A DNA stretch of 64,000 nucleotides from Alcanivorax sp. DSM 26293. Its GTDB lineage: Bacteria > Pseudomonadota > Gammaproteobacteria > Pseudomonadales > Alcanivoracaceae. The notes under the pieces are model-generated. The model worked only from the letters and a program-made list of their open reading frames with translations. It made no database searches and was not told the origin of the DNA. Position numbers and translations under genes: made by a program. Shown in pieces: positions 56,610 through 64,000 of the stretch. The stretch lies in assembly GCF_900107995.1 (NCBI RefSeq), contig NZ_FNUM01000010.1, positions 2,501 to 66,500 of the forward strand, read 5' to 3'. Every line of letters starts with the position of its first letter. Position 1 is the stretch's first letter.

Positions 56610-57067
56610 CTCTGGGCCTGTTACTCAAGGAACGCATGAGCGGCTGGCTGCGACTGAACGATCCGGGCCACCAGCAACCCTTCGCCTTCCAGATCCGCGC
56701 CTTTACCACCCGTATCTTCAGCGTCAGCGCCCCCCGTTACTTTCGCGGCACCGTTACCCTGGACGGGCAGGACTTCCCCTGCGAAGGGGAACTGACCATT
56801 CATCTGAGCGGCCCCCATTACTGGCTCAATTTCAGCCACCCAACGCTGGGAATGCTGCGAGTGGAAGGCAAGAAACACTACGGTCGCAACGGCCTGCTCG
56901 CTTCCTTGATCACCTGCCCGATGACGGTCTACCGGAACCAGCAGGCCATTGGCCAGGCGGAAGTGGCCTATCGGGAAAGCATGCTGGCCTTTCCGTTCAC
57001 CGCCTTGCGGCTGGTGGACGAACAACAGGCTTACCAGCAAGATCATGGCGTCAGCTCCTCCCGTTGA
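56606..57067 (+). CDS. 153-aa protein of unknown function coupled to the GMC gene
   Basis: Not recognised. AAGGAGAATACGC precedes its ATG, which overlaps the GMC stop by 4 nt. The product has a beta-strand rhythm (FAFQIRAFTTRIFSVSAP, GTVTLDGQDFPCEGELTI, HYWLNFSHPTLGMLRVEGKK), one Cys in each of PCEGE and LITCPM, and no signal peptide. Tight coupling to the GMC oxidoreductase, and the neighbouring lipocalin-like gene, suggest an accessory role with that enzyme, perhaps a lipid-binding partner. This is inference. Confidence 0.65.
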   Translation: MTLGLLLKERMSGWLRLNDPGHQQPFAFQIRAFTTRIFSVSAPRYFRGTVTLDGQDFPCEGELTIHLSGPHYWLNFSHPTLGMLRVEGKKHYGRNGLLASLITCPMTVYRNQQAIGQAEVAYRESMLAFPFTALRLVDEQQAYQQDHGVSSSR

Positions 57068-57090
57068 TCAGCCACCGCAAGGAGTACCCG

Positions 57091-58068
57091 ATGATTCCCT
57101 ACTACGGCCTGCAGGCCCCTGCCGAGGGCGGCCATTACGAATCCTGGTTTGTGCGCGCCAATCACCCGCACAAGCCCCAGGCCATCTGGATTCGCTACAC
57201 CCTGTTCCGCGCCCGGGATCAGCACCCGGCCCTGGGGGAAGTGTGGGCGGTATAGAGTGATGGCAGCCGCCAGCGGACCCATGCCTTCAAGGAGGAGTTT
57301 CCTCTGCAAGAGTGCCGGTTCAGCACCTCACAGATGCAGGTGGATGCCGGCAACAACCACCTGGCGCCAGGTGTTCTGCAGGGACAGCTGCAACAGGGCA
57401 GCGACCAATTGCGCTGGGATCTGCACTACGATGACGGAGACGCACCGCTGCTGTTTCTGCCGGAGCGCTTCTACCAACGCTCTCTTCCCAAGGCCAAGTC
57501 CCTGGTCAGCCGCCCCCATATCCGCCTCAGCGGCACTCTGAGCCTGAATGGGGAAACCCTTGTGCTGGACCAGTGGCCCGGCAGTGAAAACCATAACTGG
57601 GGCAGCCAGCACACTGACCGCTATGCCTGGGGTCAGGTGGCGGGTTTCGATAATGCCCCGGACGCCTTTCTGGAATGTGCCACTGCCCAGGTAAAGCTGG
57701 GCCCATTGTACAGTCCGCAATTGTCCATTGCCGCCCTGCGACTGGATGGAGAAACCCTGCTTTTCAACAGTCTGTCACGGGCGGTGCGGGCCAACGCGCA
57801 CTACCGCCCTTTCCAGTGGAGCCTGCACACCCGGAACGGCAATGCCGAATTGGCCATCAGCATGACGACGATAGCGGACCGGGTGGCTGCGCTCACCTAC
57901 TACAACCCTCCTGGCGGCAACAAGATTTGCCTGAACAGCAAACTGGCCAGCGTCAACGTGACCTTGACCCGCCGCGGACGCCCGGAACGGGTGCTGCACA
58001 GTGCCCATGGCGGGGCGTTTGAAATTTTGACCGACCGGTTGCCGGCGGGGATGACTCTGCAGATTTAG
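57091..58068 (+). pseudogene. Lipocalin-like (AttH/CrtC-type) protein gene interrupted by an amber codon
   Basis: One continuous reading frame from ATG 57091 (AAGGAG 6 nt upstream) to TAG/TAA at 58068, broken only by an in-frame TAG at 57253-57255 (55th codon: GEVWAV-stop-SDGSRQRTHAF). Both halves belong together: the first has YYGLQAPAEGGHYESWFVRA, the second SENHNWGSQHTDRYAWGQVA, the family's NWG...H...YAWGQ signature. Intact length would be 325 aa. Relatives include carotenoid hydratase-like and AttH lipocalin-fold proteins. It could be a true nonsense mutation, a sequencing error or a readthrough; an internal restart at ATG 57334 would drop the first 81 codons. Confidence 0.8.
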
Positions 58069-58094
58069 GACCGTGAGGACGACGCTGGCTTACA

Positions 58095-58192
58095 GGTACT
58101 TCATCAGGCGCGAGTGACGAAGTACGACTATCGAAAGGCAAACCCGTATTACTTTTCGCGACGCGTACCTCGTCACTCGCTGCCAGCCGGCA
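58095..58192. repeat. Intergenic palindromic element (inverted GCGAGTGACGA arms)
   Basis: Left arm GCGAGTGACGAAGTACGACT (from 58110) faces right arm CGCGTACCTCGTCACTCGCT (from 58163), complementary over most positions. The left side carries CGAAAGGCAAA, the reverse complement of the TTTGCCTTTCG core seen at 2631 and a close match to the one at 32980, so it belongs to the same loose family. It lies at the convergent junction of the lipocalin-like gene and the MazG-like gene. Confidence 0.75.
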
Positions 58193-58233
58193 GGGTAGCA
58201 CTGGCACTGCATCCGCCGACTCAACGTTGCGGT

Positions 58234-58728
58234 TCATCCCGCGTCGTTTTGCCCCTGCCGGGCCAAAACCGGCGCCAGCGCCGGCGGCGAATAGGCCGGC
58301 CCCTTGAGCACCTTGCCGCGCTCGTCTTTCACCGGTTTGCCATCCGCACCCAGCTTGCTCATATTGCTGCGATGCACTTCCTCGCAGGTGGCGTTCAGGT
58401 CGATGCCGAAGGTATGCCCGGCTCCATAGGTCACGTAATTGATATCGGTGAGCGCATCGGCCACTTCCACCAGGTCCACGCGGAAACCACTCAGCGACGC
58501 CAGTTGTTCTCTGGCAGCCGCCAGGGTAGCGAGGAACGCCTGCTGGTCTGAATCCGGTTGCTGGCAGGTCGCCTCGGCCAGCTCGTGAAACTCTTCCAGC
58601 AGTAGAGCCAGACGCAAACGGATGGTGGCGTCATCGGGCACCACCGGTTGCGACTCCACCGGCAGGGAAAAGGCGCGGTGAAACTCGCCCACCCGGTGGA
58701 AATTGCTGGTTTGTTCAGGCTTTGCCAT
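58234..58728 (-). CDS. MazG-like / PRA-PH-type nucleotide pyrophosphohydrolase
   Basis: 164-aa all-alpha NTP pyrophosphohydrolase-like protein. The metal-binding pattern is visible: RLALLLEEFHELAEATCQQP (EExxE) and later VDLVEVADALTDINYVTYGA (ExxD). Members remove pyrophosphate from nucleotides, often damaged ones; the substrate is unknown. ATG 58728 has GGAGGAAG upstream and lies 14 nt inside the hydrolase gene, so the two are coupled. The longer frame starting at 58749 is less likely. Confidence 0.8.
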   Translation of the reverse strand: MAKPEQTSNFHRVGEFHRAFSLPVESQPVVPDDATIRLRLALLLEEFHELAEATCQQPDSDQQAFLATLAAAREQLASLSGFRVDLVEVADALTDINYVTYGAGHTFGIDLNATCEEVHRSNMSKLGADGKPVKDERGKVLKGPAYSPPALAPVLARQGQNDAG

Positions 58729-59680
58729 CGACTTCCTCCAGAAAGGCAATCATCTCACGGTTCACTTCCGCCGCCTGCTCCATCTGGATCCAGTGTCCGC
58801 ATTGATCCAGCATCACCGTACGCAGGTCCGGGATGTAATCGGGCATACGTTGCAGCGCCTTCTGACTGAAGACGATGACCGGGTCCTGCATACCGCCGAT
58901 AAACAGAGTGGGCATGGTCAGCTGCCAGTTGTCATCATCCCGGCTCTCCTCCCAGGAAGCATCCATGGACCGGTACCAATTGATCGGTCCGGTAAAGCCG
59001 CTGTGCTGGAAGCGCTCCACGTAATAGGCCAGATCTTCCTCGCGCATCCAGCGTGGTTGTTGTTCCGGGGTGGGCATGGATTGCAGGAACCCCGTGTCGT
59101 CCGGACGTACCCGGAAATCGGCAATGCCGTCAGCGGACAGACCATGGAAAATCTTGCGCAGACTGGTGGCCACATCTGCCTCCAGCTCCTGTTCCGGCAA
59201 TTGCGGCTTCTGGAAGTAGAGCATGTAGAAAAAACGATCCTCGAACAGCCGCCGCATGGACTCGGTGGGTGCCTCCGGGGCCGGTCCGCCATAGGGCACC
59301 GACATACCCACCACGGCACGAACCCTCTGCGGATAGCGACGTGCCACCTGCCAGGTCAACGCACAGCCCCAGTCGTGACCAATGAGGATCGCTGAGTCAT
59401 GACCCAGCGCCTTGATCAGCGCAACCACGTCCTCGACCAGCACACTCTGACGATAGGCATCCACGTCCGCCGGCCCCCCGGTGTAACCGTAACCCCGCAG
59501 GTCCGGGGCCACCGCGTGGTAACCGGATTGGGCCAATACGGGCAATTGGTAGCGCCAGGAAGCCCAACATTCCGGAAAACCGTGCAGGCACAATACCAAC
59601 GGGTTTCCCGGCTCTCCGGCCTCGGCCACGAAAAAATCCAGACCATTGGCGGCAAGCTGCCGCTCACGTATAAATGCCAT
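58715..59680 (-). CDS. Alpha/beta hydrolase, epoxide-hydrolase type
   Basis: 321-aa soluble hydrolase. CLHGFPECWASWRYQLP carries the oxyanion HGFP motif, GHDWGCALTWQVARRYP contains the nucleophile Asp, and INWYRSMD and DQCGHWIQMEQ provide a lid Tyr and the catalytic His; FIGGMQDPVI includes the acid residue. The pattern matches soluble epoxide hydrolases, which add water to an epoxide via an aspartyl ester. Substrate unknown; alkene-derived epoxides would fit a hydrocarbon-degrading organism. It is divergent from the cyclase gene and coupled to the MazG-like gene. Confidence 0.88.
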   Translation of the reverse strand: MAFIRERQLAANGLDFFVAEAGEPGNPLVLCLHGFPECWASWRYQLPVLAQSGYHAVAPDLRGYGYTGGPADVDAYRQSVLVEDVVALIKALGHDSAILIGHDWGCALTWQVARRYPQRVRAVVGMSVPYGGPAPEAPTESMRRLFEDRFFYMLYFQKPQLPEQELEADVATSLRKIFHGLSADGIADFRVRPDDTGFLQSMPTPEQQPRWMREEDLAYYVERFQHSGFTGPINWYRSMDASWEESRDDDNWQLTMPTLFIGGMQDPVIVFSQKALQRMPDYIPDLRTVMLDQCGHWIQMEQAAEVNREMIAFLEEVDGKA

Positions 59681-59952
59681 ACTCTCTCTTCCCGATTGCT
59701 ATTCAGCCAGTCAGTATTGACAACTACTTACCCGACACGACGAAAGTGCTATTGTTAGCATATCCGTTTGATCATTGTTGTGATTCAGCATACGCACAAA
59801 AAGAACAAGAACTCAGCATCGTCACGGCGGTCTCAGCTCCAAGCTGCCACGCAACCGGTCAACCGGCGCCGGGTCGACCTGTGAATTTGACAGCATGATC
59901 CACCGCTGACAAGCGCGTGCAGTGACCGTTTTGACTCGACCAGGGATGCATC

Positions 59953-61440
59953 GTGACCGAGCCGCAAGGACAAGCCCGCCCCACGAAGCCCAGCCGCATT
60001 GGCCAATGGCTGGCACCCTATGTGCCGGAATACTTCCCTGTGGCCTGGAAACTGGGCCTGTCCATTTCCCTGCTGATTTTGTGTGGCATGGCCATTCTTG
60101 GTTCCCTGCTTCTCAATAACCAGCTCGACCGCATGCGCGAACAGGCGGACACCTTTGGTGAAGCCATTGCCTTGCAACTGGCCAATACGGCCCGTGAACC
60201 ACTGCTGGCCGATGACAATTTTCTGCTCAAGGTTCAGCTCAATAACCTGACACGCAGTGACAGTGTGCGCGGCGCCGCCCTGTTCGACCGCAGTGGCAAC
60301 CTGGTCGACAAGGCCGGCATCTTGCCGCTGGCAGCCAACCCGCTGCAGGAACGAATCAAGCACTGGGAACTGCAGGACGAGCCTGTCACCACCTACTACG
60401 CCACTGTGGATGTGAACGATTCGGTGGCCGGTTACACAGCCATCTCTCTGTCCGACCGGCCGATCATGGCTGCCAGGGAATCCGTACAAGACACCATGAT
60501 CAACGCCACCCTGATCATGAGCGTGATCGCCATCATTGCTTCATTCCTGATTAGCCGTCGATTGGCTCGACCCATTCACGATCTGCTGGAGGCCACCAGC
60601 GCCATGCGCCGGGGAGACCTGAATTATCGGATTCAGGATCGTCGCAATGATGAGATCGGTGGTCTTATTGAGGCTTATAACACCATGGCCCACGGCATGC
60701 TGGAAAAGGACCAGGTGGAGCAGGTTCTGAAGCGTTTCGTGAGCCCGTCGGTCGCGCACAACATGATGGCTGACCTGGATCAGGTACAACTGGGTGGCCG
60801 CGATGTCCAGGCCACCGTGGTATTCGCTGACATTGTCGGCTTTACCCGGTTATCGGAGACCCTGGCTCCGGATGCCATCGCCGAAATGCTGAATGTGTAC
60901 TTCGATGCCATCACCACCGCGACCACCTTTTACCGTGGCACCATCGACAAATACATGGGCGACTGCGCCATGATCGTGTTCGGAGTGCCGGAGAAAGATG
61001 ATGAGCATCTGTTTCACGGGCTGTGTTGTGCGGTCATGATTCAGCGGATGGTGGAAAGGCTGAACGAATTCCGCCGCGCCCGCGGCCACACTACCGTGGA
61101 ATTTCGCATCGGCATCAATTCCGGCGCCATGCTGGCCGGTAACCTGGGCTCCCGGGAGCGAATGCAGTACACCGTGGTCGGAGACACCGTCAATCTGGCC
61201 TCACGGCTGTCCAATATGGCCGGCGGTAACGAAATCATTGCCGCCGCGCCGCTCCTGACCAACCCCAATATCGCCTCTCGGGTGCGAGCCACCGAGTACG
61301 GTGCCATGCGCATCCGCGGCAAGGCCGAACCGGTCAGCACCTTCCGCATCGATGGCGTTCACGCTTTGTCGGAGACCCTGATGGAGCAGCGTATCGCCCA
61401 ATTCCTGGCAAAACTGAACACGGAGTCGCAACGTGCGTAA
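59953..61440 (+). CDS. Membrane class III adenylate/guanylate cyclase with HAMP domain
   Basis: 495-aa protein. An N-terminal membrane helix (LGLSISLLILCGMAILGSLL), an extracytoplasmic segment of about 125 residues, a second helix (ATLIMSVIAIIASFLISRRL) and a HAMP domain (LARPIHDLLEATSAMRRGDL) lead to a class III cyclase catalytic domain. The domain contains TVVFADIVGFTRLSE (metal Asp), YMGDCAMIVFG (second metal Asp) and VGDTVNLASRLSNMAGG (Asn/Arg). It probably makes cAMP; GTP specificity is not excluded. The start is GTG 59953 with AGGGA upstream. The 3' end overlaps the next lipoprotein gene by 8 nt, so they are coupled. Confidence 0.9.
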   Translation: MTEPQGQARPTKPSRIGQWLAPYVPEYFPVAWKLGLSISLLILCGMAILGSLLLNNQLDRMREQADTFGEAIALQLANTAREPLLADDNFLLKVQLNNLTRSDSVRGAALFDRSGNLVDKAGILPLAANPLQERIKHWELQDEPVTTYYATVDVNDSVAGYTAISLSDRPIMAARESVQDTMINATLIMSVIAIIASFLISRRLARPIHDLLEATSAMRRGDLNYRIQDRRNDEIGGLIEAYNTMAHGMLEKDQVEQVLKRFVSPSVAHNMMADLDQVQLGGRDVQATVVFADIVGFTRLSETLAPDAIAEMLNVYFDAITTATTFYRGTIDKYMGDCAMIVFGVPEKDDEHLFHGLCCAVMIQRMVERLNEFRRARGHTTVEFRIGINSGAMLAGNLGSRERMQYTVVGDTVNLASRLSNMAGGNEIIAAAPLLTNPNIASRVRATEYGAMRIRGKAEPVSTFRIDGVHALSETLMEQRIAQFLAKLNTESQRA

Positions 61441-62443
61441 GGCCGGCCTGGTGATGGCAGCGCTGCTGGGCGGCTGCGCCAGCCTGGGCGACCCGCAGCA
61501 ACAGGTCAGCGAGGCCCTGGCGGAGGATGATTACGCCCGTGCAGCCGCCATCATTGAACAGACCCATCCCGATCATGATCAATATGCTCTGCTGCAGGAA
61601 CAGTATCCCGGCATCATTCTGGCCAGTAACCAGTACCGCCAGCGCCTGATCCTCGAGGCCGAGGCCATGAGCCGAAAACAACACTGGGAGCAGGCGCACA
61701 ACCTGATTGCGGCGCATCGCGACAAGGTGGTAGACCCGTCAGCCCTGGGAGAACTGCTGGCCGCCCTGAGCAGCCTGGAGGAGCACCAGCTTAACCAACT
61801 GCTGGCCGAGCGTCGCCAGGCCCAGGCCAGCGCCCTCATGCAGAACGCTGACCTGACAGAGAAATTGAGCGGCTTCCATCTGCCCAAAGCAAAACAGGAA
61901 CGCCAGCAACTGGCCGAGGAGCGGCGGTATGTGGTGGAGGATATGACCCGGCTTGGGGAATATTTCGCCCAGCGCCAGCAATGGCTCCTGGCCCGCGACC
62001 TGCTGAGTGCCGCTCACCGGCTGGCGCCGGAGCAGCCGCCGTCACCGCAACTGGCCAAGGCGCAACAGATTCTCAACGACGCCAGCAAACGAGCCCGCGC
62101 CAGACACAATCGCGCCCTGCTCACCGAGGCGGATCAGCTGATGGCACGTTACCAGCGAAACGGGCAGCTTGACGCGTTACTCGCCGCTCGCCGCTTCCTC
62201 AATCAGCATCAGAACAATCCGGCACTGAGCGATCATCAAAAACGGCTTGAACAGTGGGCCCGGCGTCGCTTTAGCGAAGAGATGAATACCGGCGAAGCCC
62301 TGTATGCCCGCGGTCAGTATCGCGAGGCCTACAGAATCTGGACGCAGGTGGCCCCGCTATACCCGGATAACGAGGAACTGATCAAAAAACTGGAACGCAG
62401 TCGCCGGGTGCTGACCAACCTTCGCAACCTGCAAGACGACTAG
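61433..62443 (+). CDS. TPR-type lipoprotein of unknown function
   Basis: 336-aa predicted lipoprotein: signal MRKAGLVMAALLGGC with lipobox (Cys at residue 15), then an all-helical, charged body with repeat-like segments (EDDYARAAAIIEQTHPDHDQ, SRKQHWEQAHNLIAAHRDKV, AQRQQWLLARDLLSAAHRLA, ARGQYREAYRIWTQVAPLYP) resembling tetratricopeptide repeats. The start is GTG 61433 with GGAG 8 nt upstream, 8 nt inside the cyclase gene. The overlap suggests it works with the cyclase, perhaps as its envelope partner; this is inference. A terminator follows. Confidence 0.75.
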   Translation: MRKAGLVMAALLGGCASLGDPQQQVSEALAEDDYARAAAIIEQTHPDHDQYALLQEQYPGIILASNQYRQRLILEAEAMSRKQHWEQAHNLIAAHRDKVVDPSALGELLAALSSLEEHQLNQLLAERRQAQASALMQNADLTEKLSGFHLPKAKQERQQLAEERRYVVEDMTRLGEYFAQRQQWLLARDLLSAAHRLAPEQPPSPQLAKAQQILNDASKRARARHNRALLTEADQLMARYQRNGQLDALLAARRFLNQHQNNPALSDHQKRLEQWARRRFSEEMNTGEALYARGQYREAYRIWTQVAPLYPDNEELIKKLERSRRVLTNLRNLQDD

Positions 62444-62492
62444 CGAAGCAGGCCAGCGAACCGGGAGGCAATCACTCCCCCGGCAAGCCCAT

Positions 62493-62523
62493 AAAAAAAC
62501 GCGCCGTTATGGCGCGTTTTTTT
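62493..62523. terminator. Bidirectional terminator between the lipoprotein gene and gspD
   Basis: AAAAAAACGCGCC-GTTAT-GGCGCGTTTTTTT, a perfect stem with A/T tracts on both sides, serving the convergent genes on either side. Confidence 0.92.
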
Positions 62524-62547
62524 GGCGGGTCTTTTACCGCAAGAGCA

Positions 62548-64000
62548 TTACTGCGACTCGGATTCCTCGACCTCAGCCTCCTTGGCAGGGGCGTTTTGCT
62601 GGGCGTCATAGGCCTCGCGGAATTCCGGAGACACATTCTTGCGCCCTTCAAACACCTGCTCAAGACTCACCGGCAGGGGATCTCGCACCACTTGCTCCAG
62701 CTCTCCCTGATTGTTCAGCTCAAACTGCAGGGCAGTAATGCCCATGTACTTCTGGCGGGTCATGCTCAACAAACGCTCGTTATCCGGCAGGATAGTGGGT
62801 CGCAGGAAGACCATCAGATTGCTTTTTTCCCGCGAATTACTGGTAGAGCGAAACAGGATACCCAACAGCGGGATATCGCCCAGGATCGGCACCTTGCGTA
62901 CCGTCTTGGTGATGTTGTCGCGAATCAGTCCGCCCAGAGCAATGGTTTCGCCGTCATCCGCCAGCACCGTACTTTCCAGCTTGCGAGTGGTCGTCACGAT
63001 ATCGGCCGCTTCGCCTACAGAGTCTTTGACCTGGGAATTTTCCTGCTCCAGCTCCAGACGAATGGTGGACAACCCGGCCACATGGGGGGTCACCTTCAGA
63101 CTCAGCCCCACATCTTCCCGCTGGATGGTCTGAAAGGGGTTGGAGACACCGGAACCGGTGCTGGTGCTGGTGCCGGTGATAAAGGGAACATTCTCCCCCA
63201 CCACAATAGAGGCTTCCTGATTATCCAGGGTCAGAATACTGGGTGTGGAAAGCAGGTTCACGTCGGTGGACGTGGACAGTGCCTGGATAAGCGCCCCCCA
63301 CTTCAAATCCCCGTTGGAGTCCTGCTCCCCGAAGCCCATGGTAATCCCATCACCCAGGGCAAGGCCCGAGGGATCATCGGTCGCCAGGGCCTGAACAATG
63401 GAATTAATGGTCAGCCCGGCGTTGCCGAAGTTGATGGCACCCACGCCGCTTTCGTCACTACCGCCCACATACTGAAAACCCAGCGCCTTGCCGGTATCCC
63501 CGGACACTTCCACGATTGCCGCTTCGATAAGGATCTGTGCACGGCGCACATCCAGCTGACTGATCACCGACATGATTTCCTTCATCATCGCCGGCTCGGC
63601 GCGGATCACCAGGGCATTGAGCGACTTGTCCGCCTGAATGGAAACCTTGTCGCCGGTCATCGCGGCGGCAGCGGTCTTGCCATCCGCGCCCGGCTTGGCA
63701 GCGGAGGCCCCTTCAGCAAAGTTCTTGAGCAGCTCGGCCAGCGCCTCCGCATCGCCATGGCTCAGGCGGACCACCTGGACACCGCCGGTGGCACTGGCTG
63801 GGGTGTCCAGGTTACGAATCATTTGTGCCATGCGCTGGCGGGTAATGCGGTCTCCCTTGATGATCAGCCGATTGGTACGCTCATCCGCCACCACCGTAAC
63901 GCCGCCATCCTTGGTCTTGCCACGCCGACCGCCGGTCTGCGGCGTGAGACTTTCCAGCATTTTTACCATGTCCCCGGCAAAGGCATGCTCCAGCTTGATG
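62548..64000 (-). CDS. gspD: Type II secretion outer-membrane secretin, 3' part (5' end beyond right edge)
   Basis: Multimeric outer-membrane channel of the general secretory pathway. The window holds about 484 codons; the frame is open to the right edge, so the N-terminus is missing. N2/N3-type repeats (VVADERTNRLIIKGDRITRQ, GGVQVVRLSHGDAEALAELL, SLNALVIRAEPAMMKEIMSV) precede the secretin domain (VRRAQILIEAAIVEVSGD, ENVPFITGTSTSTGSG, PHVAGLSTIRLELEQENSQV, VPILGDIPLLGILFRSTSN). The C-terminal tail is acidic and lacks an obvious pilotin-type signature. Convergent with the lipoprotein gene. Confidence 0.93.
   Translation of the reverse strand, partial: IKLEHAFAGDMVKMLESLTPQTGGRRGKTKDGGVTVVADERTNRLIIKGDRITRQRMAQMIRNLDTPASATGGVQVVRLSHGDAEALAELLKNFAEGASAAKPGADGKTAAAAMTGDKVSIQADKSLNALVIRAEPAMMKEIMSVISQLDVRRAQILIEAAIVEVSGDTGKALGFQYVGGSDESGVGAINFGNAGLTINSIVQALATDDPSGLALGDGITMGFGEQDSNGDLKWGALIQALSTSTDVNLLSTPSILTLDNQEASIVVGENVPFITGTSTSTGSGVSNPFQTIQREDVGLSLKVTPHVAGLSTIRLELEQENSQVKDSVGEAADIVTTTRKLESTVLADDGETIALGGLIRDNITKTVRKVPILGDIPLLGILFRSTSNSREKSNLMVFLRPTILPDNERLLSMTRQKYMGITALQFELNNQGELEQVVRDPLPVSLEQVFEGRKNVSPEFREAYDAQQNAPAKEAEVEESESQ

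Noticed and set aside
57334-58068. Separate intact gene starting at ATG 57334
   Set aside because: It is in frame with the 57091 segment and lacks the N-terminal part and a ribosome-binding site of its own; a broken single gene explains it better.

Overview
The window reads as chromosome from a marine, hydrocarbon-type gammaproteobacterium of the Alcanivorax/Pseudomonas/Marinobacter neighbourhood. I infer this from two things. The gene order clpB-pgeF-rluD / bamD / pilS-pilR-thiO-fimT / minor pilins / ispH-fkpB-lspA-ileS-ribF-murJ-rpsT-proB-obgE-rpmA-rplU-ispB follows the Pseudomonas arrangement almost gene for gene. A large two-domain fatty acyl reductase closely resembles the Marinobacter wax-ester enzyme. 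Genus is not provable from the window. No rRNA, tRNA, CRISPR array, phage or transposase gene was recognised.

Layout. 1-5 kb: the end of a phospholipid/branched-chain amino acid block (ilvI-ilvH, ilvC, pssA, with the divergent regulator ilvY). 5.4-13.6 kb: housekeeping genes (a DUF4124 protein, clpB behind a good sigma-32 promoter, pgeF, a small lipoprotein, rluD, bamD, nadE). 13.9-24.4 kb: type IV pilus regulation (pilS-pilR) and the minor pilin/PilY1 operon, visibly more AT-rich than its surroundings. 24.9-38.2 kb: a conserved core block of isoprenoid, lipoprotein-processing, aminoacylation, flavin, cell-wall, ribosomal and proline genes, ending in ispB, a YajG-like lipoprotein and a SelT/W/H-type protein.

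38.2-52.2 kb is more accessory. It holds a REP-like repeat cluster, small Cys-rich and HIT proteins, an AraC regulator divergent from an HSDL2-like dehydrogenase, a small ORF behind a textbook GG-N10-GC sigma-54 promoter, a phasin, an ABC1/UbiB-family kinase, an outer-membrane barrel protein, a 7TMR-DISM hybrid histidine kinase, a MoxR ATPase/VWA pair, a nitroreductase and a TetR regulator.

52.2-58.1 kb looks like a fatty-alcohol/wax module: a TetR regulator with two matching operator-like sites, the acyl reductase, a GMC alcohol-oxidase-like flavoprotein, an unknown protein and a lipocalin-like (AttH/CrtC-type) gene broken by an in-frame amber codon. The end of the window has a MazG-like pyrophosphohydrolase, an epoxide-hydrolase-like enzyme, a membrane class III nucleotide cyclase with a co-translated lipoprotein, and the 3' part of a type II secretin gene.

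The most unusual non-coding signal is a set of intergenic palindromes: nested inverted repeats around shared inner hairpins, a family of GAGTTTC/TGCCTTTCG elements at 3' junctions, a roughly 158-bp dyad between nadE and the pil genes, and a REP-like pair at 38.3 kb.
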